Positions 1-5,286 of a stretch of DNA of 17,784 nucleotides are shown here, piece after piece. The stretch covers positions 1 through 17,784 of the forward strand of contig JAGCSE010000323.1 of assembly GCA_017964325.1 (NCBI GenBank), in the 5' to 3' direction. The DNA comes from Victivallales bacterium. GTDB taxonomy: Bacteria; Verrucomicrobiota; Lentisphaeria; Oligosphaerales; Oligosphaeraceae. Every line of letters starts with the position of its first letter. Within the stretch, counting starts at the first letter, position 1. Made by a program: the position numbers and the translations under genes. Below the pieces are notes generated by a model. That model saw nothing but the letters and a program-made list of their open reading frames with translations, had not been told where the DNA came from and searched no databases.

Positions 1-1
1 A

Positions 2-29
2 ATTAGACAGCAGGAAAATCTTTGTGAAA
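2..29 (+). repeat. Partial copy of GCAGGAAAAT box
   Basis: The 28 bases here match 16333-16360 at 25 of 28 positions, by direct reading. In the second location the box is the downstream end of a composite repeat (hairpin box, heptamer array, octamer array, GCAGGAAAAT box). Its presence at the window edge suggests that a further copy of the composite ends here and continues upstream of the window. Confidence 0.6.
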
Positions 30-56
30 AACAAGAAAATGAACGATAATAGTAGT

Positions 57-240
57 ATGGAGCGGCCGCAGGCCGCAAGCAAATAATCACCATGCAATCT
101 TTTCCTCCCATGTCTTTATCGTCATATATCTTTTGCTCGCGTCTCATGTCTCGCGTCTCATGTCTCGCATCTCATGTCTCGCGTCTCATGTCTCGCGTCT
201 CATGTCTCGCGTCTCATGTCTCGCGTCTCATGTCAAGTTT
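57..240 (+). repeat. Dispersed composite repeat, copy 1
   Basis: Positions 57-107 align without gaps to 16137-16187 with only three differences, and similarity continues with a small gap to about 120. The box begins with a short perfect inverted repeat (GCGGCC, three-base loop, GGCCGC at 62-76) containing a NotI site. After the box, this copy carries seven 14-bp units (136-233) and then continues into a short CTCATGTCAA tail that is also present in copy 2 at 16202-16210. Copy 2 lacks the expanded array. This looks like a dispersed intergenic element; whether it is mobile, regulatory or inert cannot be told from one window. Confidence 0.75.
136..233 (+). repeat. 14-bp tandem array, 7 units
   Basis: Seven head-to-tail copies of CTCGCGTCTCATGT, six identical and the third with one G-to-A change. 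Each 14-mer is a pair of related heptamers (CTCGCGT and CTCATGT). The reverse complement of these heptamers (ACGCGAG, ACATGAG) is closely related to the ACGTGAG heptamer tandemly repeated at 16256-16283. There are no spacers, so this is a minisatellite and not a CRISPR array. Confidence 0.95.
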
Positions 241-343
241 CGCATGTGAGCATAGTCGCTTCACCAGGCCGTAATTCAACGACATTGATATATGGGGCGC
301 AGTGACTTGAGATGATAGGGTTGGGAGTGTTTTCATTTCCTGC

Positions 344-372
344 TTGAAAATGTCATGGTATTAGTTTATGTT
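344..372 (+). promoter_or_regulatory. Candidate sigma70-type promoter for the SUMF1 kinase
   Basis: TTGAAA at 344-349 and TATGTT at 367-372 are separated by exactly 17 bases, ahead of the start codon at 416. The -35 box matches the consensus at 5 of 6 positions and the -10 at 4 of 6. It is a pattern match only. No strong ribosome binding site follows; the nearest is a partial ACAGG at 406-410. Confidence 0.4.
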
Positions 373-415
373 ATGTCTGTAGTATTTTCAATAGACGTTT
401 CCATGACAGGCATCA

Positions 416-3400
416 ATGACGCAACCACATAACGATACCAATCAAACTGGCCGGACGGCTCCGCACAGCGACACTACGGAGCGCTCGTCTGCAACGGTTC
501 CGCCGTCGGACGGCGGCGTGTATGCGAGACGGATGGATGTGCCGCTGCCGCCTGAAGGTCTCCCGCTGCTGGACGGCAAGTATCTGGCGAAAGAACGCTT
601 CGCTGGCGGTATGGGCGTCGTCTATAAGTGCGTCAAACAACGTACGGGACAGGTCGTCGCATTGAAGACGGTGCTGTCGGACGGGCCGATGACCAAGAAG
701 GAAATCGAGGCGCTGCGGCGCAACTACGACCGCGTCCATGCGCTGTCTCATGACCATATCGTCCGCGTAAACGCGCTTGAAGTGGATGACGTGACGGAGC
801 AATGGTATGTGGAGATGGACTGGGTGGAGGGCGAAAGTCTGGAGGCGTTTTGCCAGCGGTTGGGCGGCGAAACAAGGCAGGGGGCTCAGGATATTGTTCG
901 AGTCCTGCGGCATGTAGCCGAGGCGCTGGACTATGCGCACGGCCGCGGCGTTGTCCACCGCGATGTGAAAGACGCCAATATCATCATTGATAAGGCGACA
1001 GGCAATGCCGTGCTTATTGATTTCGGCATCGCGAGCCGTTCGCAACGCGCAATCGGGACAAACGGGACGCTGTCACATGAAATCACGGCGGCGACGACGG
1101 CCAGCGTCTTCGCGGGGACGCGCGGCTACCAGTCGCCGGAGCAATGGCGCGGCGAGCGGGCGGAGGCCGCGTCGGACGAATATTCACTGGCGGTGACGGC
1201 GTATCGCTGCCTGTCGGGGCATCTGCCTTTCTGGAGTGCGAACGAGGGGATGCTTCAGGAGATGGTGCTGAACGACGGCGTGCCGCCCGTCAAATCGTTG
1301 TCGTCCGCCGTGAATGCCGTCTTTCAGAAGGCTCTTGCGAAGCGGCCCTCCGACCGCTATGGGAGTTGCGTTGCGTTTATCGACGCATTGGAGAAGGGGC
1401 TGTCGTTGCCGGCTGGCAATGAGTCGGGCAATGGCATCAAAACTGCTGTCGTGGAGAAGGATGCGTCGTTCTCCATGCAGGAGTTTTATATTCTGTCTGG
1501 GAACATGGAGGAAAGATTCGCCAATTATGGCAAGCGTGAATGGGACCGCGGGCAGACGTTCGGCAGTCATCTGGACGCGTTCAGCCAGGCGATGCGCGGG
1601 GCGAAGGCTGCTACTGTAAATAAGGATTATTCCGTTGCATACAGCCTTTACAAGCAGGCGGAAGGCGAATGGAAATGGCTGGAGCCCAATGAACCGTTGC
1701 GCAAGGCCGCCGCAACAGGCCGCGAGAAGGCCGTGACGGCACGGAATGCCGCTGAGAAGGCGGCGGCGGAGCGTCTGGCCGCCGATAAATTGCAGGAAGC
1801 CGCGAAGCTGATGAAGGCGGCGGAAGATGATTTCGAGTCAGGGCGTTTTGACGTTTTGGAGAAAAAGTTTATTGAAGCGGAAAAGGCTTTTGCGAATGCT
1901 TCGAAATGTGCTTTGAAGGCGAAGCGCGTTGAGGATTTGGAAATGGCCATATCGACCGCCATTGAAGCAAGGCGCTTTTCCGATGCACGGCATGATGTCG
2001 GCGAATTAAGGAGTCTTGATGCGGCGAAGGCCGCATCGTGGGAGGCGTCGCTTGAGAAAGCGGAGACCGACTGGAAGAATACGAGAGTGGTTGAATTGGA
2101 GGAGTCTATACGCAAGTCCATTGAAGCAAAGAGATTTGATGATGCGCGGCATGATGTCGGCGAATTGAAAAGGCTGGATGCGGCGAAGGCCGCGTCATGG
2201 GAGATGGCAATCGCGTCCGCCGCCAAGGCAAAGCGTGTTGAGGATTTGGAGGCGTCCATTTCCAAAGCCATCGCCACGAAGGATTTTGATGGAGCGCAAC
2301 GGCTTGCTGGCGGATTGCAGGAGTTGAACAAGTCAAAAGCCGAATTTTGGAAGTCGGCCATAAAGTCGGCCTACGTGGCAGAACGCATTGTGGAGTTGGA
2401 AACGTCTATTCCAGCGGCCATTGAATCGAAACAATTTGCGAATGCGCGGCATGATGTCGGCGAATTGAAAAGGCTGGACGCGGCGAAGGCCGCGTCGTGG
2501 GAGGTGGCGATTGAATCTGCGTATGTGGCAGAACGCATCGTTGAATTGGAGGAGTCTATTCGCGAGGCCGTTAAAGCGGAGCGACTTGATGATGCCCGGC
2601 ATGCTGTCAGCGAGTTGAGGAAGCTGGATGCGGAGAAGGCAGTGTTGTGGGAGGCGAAGGTGCATGCGGCTGAAGCGTCCATAGCAGGAAAAAAGATAAT
2701 CAGGTTGATTGGCAAAATCGTAGCCGTCGTTGCCATAGTCGTGATGCTGACTGTTTTGTTCAAGCCTATAAGGCCGACCATTCAGCAGGAGGGCGACGAC
2801 TATGTCGTGACATTGAAGCCAGGCGTTGATGTCAAGCTTATCAAGGTTGCATCGGGAACATTCAACATGGGCAGCGAAAATAGCGAAAGCGATGAGAGGC
2901 CCGTGCACAGGGTGACGCTGACGAAGGATTTCTGGCTTGGGGAGACGGAGGTGACGCAGGCGCAGTACGAGGCCGTCATGGGAAAGAATCCGTCGTATTT
3001 CAAGAATGGCGGCGACCATCCCGTGGAGAGTGTGTCGTGGCATGACGCGAAGAAATTCTGCGATGCCTTGAATCGTGTTTGCAAAGATCAACTGCCTTCA
3101 GGCTATGAGTTCTCGCTTCCGACGGAGGCGCAGTGGGAGTACGCCGCCCGTGGCGGCGGCAAGTCCAAAGGTTACGGATACAGCGGAGGCGACAATCCGG
3201 ACGAAGTGGGCTGGTACGTTGACAATTCCAATGACGCGACGCATCCCGTCAGGCAGAAGAAGCCTAACGAACTTGGGCTATACGACATGAGCGGCAACGT
3301 GTGGGAATGGTGCCGAGACAGCTGCGAATGGAAAGACGGTGTTGTAACGGATACATACAGGGATGGCGTGGTGGATCCTTGGTGCCGTAGCGGCTCGGGC

Positions 3401-3706
3401 CGTGTGTTACGCGGGGGCTCGTGGCGCAACGACGCCGGGTTCTGCCATTCGGCGTACCGCTTCAACTACGCCCCGTCGAGTAGCCGCAGCCTCGTTGGTT
3501 TTCGCCTCGCTCTTGCTCCAGTTCAACGAGGGATTGCTTTGACAGCAAAAAAGCCTGCGGCTGCCTTGAGTCGAGCTAGTTCCGCCCCAGTGCCAGCGCG
3601 GAGCGCGTCGCCGTCAGGCGGGCACAGGCGGAACTTGCGAAGACTCCAGGCAACCGCAGGCCGCGCGTATTTTTGCGACATATTGATGAATATCAATATG
3701 TCATGA
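416..3706 (+). CDS. Transmembrane Ser/Thr protein kinase with 50-aa repeats and C-terminal SUMF1 domain
   Basis: A 1096-residue Hanks-type kinase. The kinase domain (about residues 55-328) shows a glycine loop (AGGMGVVY, with the first loop glycine replaced by Phe62), catalytic lysine K84, HRDVKDAN with D183, DFG with D202, and SPEQW in the activation segment, so it should be active. Five tandem charged, probably helical repeats of about 50 residues follow (504-756), then one membrane helix (about 763-785). The last third (about 798-1033) is a SUMF1/formylglycine-generating-enzyme-like domain with MGSENSE, EWEYAARGG-like, GNVWEWC, RVLRGGSW and GFRLAL motifs. It lacks the paired cysteines of true FGE, so it is probably a C-type-lectin-fold binding domain. 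By analogy with one-pass kinases the SUMF1 part would lie outside the cytoplasm. A 60-residue Ala/Pro/Arg-rich tail past GFRLAL is unusual and overlaps DNA hairpins. Met40 (533) is an alternative start, because residues 1-39 are low complexity. Confidence 0.92.
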   Translation: MTQPHNDTNQTGRTAPHSDTTERSSATVPPSDGGVYARRMDVPLPPEGLPLLDGKYLAKERFAGGMGVVYKCVKQRTGQVVALKTVLSDGPMTKKEIEALRRNYDRVHALSHDHIVRVNALEVDDVTEQWYVEMDWVEGESLEAFCQRLGGETRQGAQDIVRVLRHVAEALDYAHGRGVVHRDVKDANIIIDKATGNAVLIDFGIASRSQRAIGTNGTLSHEITAATTASVFAGTRGYQSPEQWRGERAEAASDEYSLAVTAYRCLSGHLPFWSANEGMLQEMVLNDGVPPVKSLSSAVNAVFQKALAKRPSDRYGSCVAFIDALEKGLSLPAGNESGNGIKTAVVEKDASFSMQEFYILSGNMEERFANYGKREWDRGQTFGSHLDAFSQAMRGAKAATVNKDYSVAYSLYKQAEGEWKWLEPNEPLRKAAATGREKAVTARNAAEKAAAERLAADKLQEAAKLMKAAEDDFESGRFDVLEKKFIEAEKAFANASKCALKAKRVEDLEMAISTAIEARRFSDARHDVGELRSLDAAKAASWEASLEKAETDWKNTRVVELEESIRKSIEAKRFDDARHDVGELKRLDAAKAASWEMAIASAAKAKRVEDLEASISKAIATKDFDGAQRLAGGLQELNKSKAEFWKSAIKSAYVAERIVELETSIPAAIESKQFANARHDVGELKRLDAAKAASWEVAIESAYVAERIVELEESIREAVKAERLDDARHAVSELRKLDAEKAVLWEAKVHAAEASIAGKKIIRLIGKIVAVVAIVVMLTVLFKPIRPTIQQEGDDYVVTLKPGVDVKLIKVASGTFNMGSENSESDERPVHRVTLTKDFWLGETEVTQAQYEAVMGKNPSYFKNGGDHPVESVSWHDAKKFCDALNRVCKDQLPSGYEFSLPTEAQWEYAARGGGKSKGYGYSGGDNPDEVGWYVDNSNDATHPVRQKKPNELGLYDMSGNVWEWCRDSCEWKDGVVTDTYRDGVVDPWCRSGSGRVLRGGSWRNDAGFCHSAYRFNYAPSSSRSLVGFRLALAPVQRGIALTAKKPAAALSRASSAPVPARSASPSGGHRRNLRRLQATAGRAYFCDILMNINMS
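1925..2683 (+). repeat. Five in-frame 150-bp (50-aa) repeats within the kinase gene
   Basis: Units start at Arg504, Arg557, Arg607, Arg657 and Arg707, so the spacing is 53 and then exactly 50 residues three times. Each unit has the form R-V-x-E-L-E-x-S-I, then an acidic/basic middle with ARHDVGEL, then LDAAKAASWE. Units 2 and 4 are almost identical in DNA: 2142-2204 and 2442-2504 differ at only three of 63 bases although exactly 300 bp apart. This points to recent duplication or gene conversion. The units look like helical stalk repeats linking the kinase to the membrane helix. Confidence 0.85.
3425..3496 (+). other. Putative DGR-type variable region in the SUMF1 domain
   Basis: Between the conserved RVLRGGSW and GFRLAL motifs, residues 1004-1027 fall exactly where diversity-generating retroelements (DGRs) diversify C-type-lectin/SUMF1 proteins. 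Sixteen of these 24 codons end in C (CGC, AAC, GAC, TTC, TAC, AGC, CTC and so on), as expected if AAC codons in a template repeat were adenine-mutagenised. Residues at positions that are commonly Asn in such templates are R, D, F, Y, S and L here. No template repeat or reverse transcriptase is visible in the window, so the element would have to act from elsewhere. The call is an inference. Confidence 0.4.
3553..3661 (+). repeat. Long imperfect inverted repeat inside the 3' end of the kinase gene
   Basis: Nested complementary arms can be paired by eye: GCCTGCGG (3553-3560) with CCGCAGGC (3654-3661), TGCC (3562) with GGCA (3649), GAGTC (3568) with GACTC (3642), AGTTCCGCC (3578) with GGCGGAACT (3627), and GTGCC (3590) with GGCAC (3621). 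The apex contains two further small hairpins. Bulges are asymmetric. It encodes the atypical tail of the protein after the SUMF1 domain. It could be an inserted palindromic element or a structured target site; it lacks the AAC/GTT ends expected of an integron attC site. Confidence 0.75.
3677..3702 (+). repeat. Perfect 11-bp inverted repeat with 4-base loop at the end of the kinase gene
   Basis: GACATATTGAT (3677-3687) and ATCAATATGTC (3692-3702) are exact reverse complements around the loop GAAT. The element ends two bases before the TGA stop codon and encodes the last residues. It has no U-run after it, so it is not a conventional terminator. Its high AT content contrasts with the GC-rich hairpins on both sides. 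Confidence 0.85.
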
Positions 3707-3736
3707 GGGGAAGAAATTTGTTTTTATGGTGAAATA

Positions 3737-3816
3737 GGACATGGCGGAGGTGTCCTCTGCCTTCGTGGGAGATTGCGCGGGCGTGATCCGCGCGCGACGG
3801 CGGGGACGCAGCCGCC
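3737..3816 (+). repeat. Three consecutive short hairpins
   Basis: GGACA/TGTCC (3737-3741 with 3751-3755), GCGCGG/CCGCGC (3775-3780 with 3788-3793) and GGCGG/CCGCC (3799-3803 with 3812-3816) are simple inverted repeats between the kinase stop codon and the terminator. The third competes for pairing with the terminator stem. Function is not known. Confidence 0.5.
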
Positions 3817-3826
3817 ACACCATGAC

Positions 3827-3861
3827 GCCGCCGACATACAACAGCGGCGGCCGTTTTTTTT
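3827..3861 (+). terminator. Rho-independent terminator of the SUMF1 kinase gene
   Basis: A 7-bp GC stem (GCCGCCG at 3827-3833 with CGGCGGC at 3845-3851), an 11-base loop and a run of eight T residues (3854-3861) in the plus-strand direction. It terminates the kinase transcript ahead of the convergent minus-strand operon. It is not bidirectional: the minus strand has no U-run on the correct side. Confidence 0.8.
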
Positions 3862-3902
3862 GAGCTTCCAGAGGCTCTATTCAGGCTTTTCCATGACAGG
3901 AA

Positions 3903-5258
3903 TTATTCTAATTCTGATGCTATTCCTATTAAAAGAATGAATAAGTAGCAGATGATTGCGATGCCGCCGATGACGGCTCCAATGATTGACAATTTTTTGG
4001 AAAGTGAGGCATGTTTTTGCGCGTTGATGATATCGCCTTTTTTAAATTCATTTTGTGAAATGATTGACAGTGTAAGGGAGGCGAGTGGCACGGGAATGGG
4101 CCAGCAGCAAAATATCGTGGTCAGAATGGCCCATACGATGCCTGAATCGAAAGGCGCGGAGGGGGGCTGTTGCTGCGTTACGGGCTGATATCCCGCAGGC
4201 GGTTGCATGGGCTGATATCCCGCAGGCGGTTGCATGGGCTGATATCCCGCAGGCTGTTGCGTAATAGGGGGCTGCGATATGGGACGGGGATATACCACAG
4301 ATGGTTGCGTAACAGGGGGCTGTGATATGGGACGGGGATATACAATATTCTGCCGAGATATTTGCGGTTGTTCCGCCAGTGCCGTCGCGAACGCCATGCA
4401 GGTGTCAAAACGGTTTTCAGATCTCTTGGCGAGAACCTTCATCAATGCCGCGTTTACGGTTTTGGAGGTATCGGTAATATTTTCTGGATTTTCATTCAAG
4501 ACGGCGTATCCCAATGTCTCTAAGTCGCGGTCTGCGAAGGGGAAGGCACCGTTCAACATCTCGTATGCCACGGCACCCAAGGCATATTGGTCTGATTTTG
4601 CAGTCGGTTTCCCGTAAAGTTTCGGACTCCACTGTTCAGGTGATTTGTAGGCAGGCGTACCGCTTGTCAAGTCGTTTCCCGTTGTGCGTAAGAAGCTTTC
4701 TCGGATATAACGTCCGAGTCCGAAATCCAGCAGTTTGACGGACTTGACCGTAACGCCGTCAATTTGGACCATCACATTGGCCGGTTTGACGTCGCGGTGG
4801 ACAAGTCCCATCTTGTGTGCATAGTCAAGCGCTGCCGCCAGATGCCTGATGACTTCTTTCGTAATTGCCGGGCCAGGCTTGGGATGATCTTTTAGATAGG
4901 CTTCCAATGTTTCACCTTCCGCATAGTCCATCACGACATAGAAACGGAATTCATCTTCGGCGAGATTCCGCACGGCGACGATGCCCGGATGCGTCAGTGC
5001 CAGCATGGTTATGTATTCCCGTTTCAAATCCATGGCGGCCGTCGAGTCGCTTCGCAGGACGTCCGGAGTCGTCTTCAGGGCCATCAGGCAGTCGTCGGCG
5101 GTCTTGTCCTTGCAAAGCATGACGATGCCCATCGCGCCGCGGCCAAGTGTGCGGATGAACTCATAGCGTCCCGCGATGATGTCGCCGGGCTGGAAATACA
5201 GGTTGCGAAATCGTTCCTGTGAATCCATTTGCGTAACTTTGTAATTCTCCCGCTCCAT
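3903..5258 (-). CDS. Ser/Thr protein kinase with Pro/Gln-rich linker and CD225/dispanin-like membrane domain
   Basis: A 451-residue Hanks-type kinase. The catalytic domain (about 31-290) has the loop LGRGAMG, lysine K62, HRDVKPAN with D156, LLDFG with D178 and SPEQW, so it should be active. Residues about 305-368 are a Pro/Gln/Tyr linker made of repeats (YPRPISQPP twice, then three PAGYQPMQP-like units). The C-terminus (about 374-447) has two hydrophobic segments with WAILTTIFCC, a polar GDIINAQKHAS loop and SKKLSIIGAVIGGI, which matches the CD225/dispanin pattern seen in bacterial membrane proteins. The kinase would therefore be membrane-anchored at its C-terminus. The start is supported by AGGAAG at 5268-5273, nine bases upstream. 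It is the last gene of an operon, 28 bases after the TPR gene. Confidence 0.93.
   Translation of the reverse strand: MERENYKVTQMDSQERFRNLYFQPGDIIAGRYEFIRTLGRGAMGIVMLCKDKTADDCLMALKTTPDVLRSDSTAAMDLKREYITMLALTHPGIVAVRNLAEDEFRFYVVMDYAEGETLEAYLKDHPKPGPAITKEVIRHLAAALDYAHKMGLVHRDVKPANVMVQIDGVTVKSVKLLDFGLGRYIRESFLRTTGNDLTSGTPAYKSPEQWSPKLYGKPTAKSDQYALGAVAYEMLNGAFPFADRDLETLGYAVLNENPENITDTSKTVNAALMKVLAKRSENRFDTCMAFATALAEQPQISRQNIVYPRPISQPPVTQPSVVYPRPISQPPITQQPAGYQPMQPPAGYQPMQPPAGYQPVTQQQPPSAPFDSGIVWAILTTIFCCWPIPVPLASLTLSIISQNEFKKGDIINAQKHASLSKKLSIIGAVIGGIAIICYLFILLIGIASELE
4182..4262 (-). repeat. 27-bp coding repeat, 3 units
   Basis: Three head-to-tail 27-bp units (4182-4208, 4209-4235, 4236-4262); the first two are identical and the third has two changes. 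They encode 9-residue PAGYQPMQP-type units in the linker between the kinase and the membrane domain. Such repeats are prone to copy-number change by slippage while keeping the frame. Confidence 0.9.
4261..4343 (-). repeat. 48-bp coding repeat, 2 units
   Basis: Positions 4261-4295 recur at 4309-4343 with about two mismatches, a 48-bp (16-residue) period. They encode the two YPRPISQPP segments at the start of the kinase linker. The linker therefore grew from two independent in-frame duplications. Confidence 0.85.
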
Positions 5259-5286
5259 GTAATATTGCTTCCTATTGTCTTGTTAT

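Larger units (their letters stand above)
1..415. other. Non-coding, repeat-rich leader region
   Basis: No convincing gene is seen before the kinase start at 416. The only sizeable reading frame (92-274, plus strand) is simply the translation of a 14-bp tandem array and is not credited. The stretch holds a partial copy of a box that recurs at 16333-16360, one copy of the dispersed GCGGCC-hairpin repeat, the 14-bp array, and a candidate promoter close to the kinase gene. Positions 241-343 show nothing I recognise. Confidence 0.7.

Noticed and set aside
92..274. Plus-strand 60-codon reading frame
   Set aside because: It is mostly the translation of the 14-bp array (repeating SHVSRLMSRVSCLA) and has no ribosome binding site.
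2333..3091. 252-codon minus-strand frame opposite the kinase-SUMF1 gene
   Set aside because: Shadow of the repeat and SUMF1 coding region; no family features.
2800..3520. Functional formylglycine-generating enzyme
   Set aside because: The SUMF1 domain has only one cysteine near the active-site region and lacks the cysteine pair of genuine FGE; there is no sulfatase gene nearby.
3553..3661. Integron attC site after the kinase gene
   Set aside because: The palindrome is of suitable length and has bulges, but its ends lack the AAC/GTT core sites and no integrase or cassette series is present.
3827..3861. Bidirectional terminator serving the minus-strand operon too
   Set aside because: Read on the minus strand the hairpin is preceded, not followed, by the homopolymer; no other minus-strand terminator is obvious before 3903.
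399..3900. 12-bp direct repeat TTCCATGACAGG at 399-410 and 3889-3900 bracketing the SUMF1 kinase
   Set aside because: Around ten 12-mer coincidences are expected by chance in a window of this size, and similarity does not extend beyond it.
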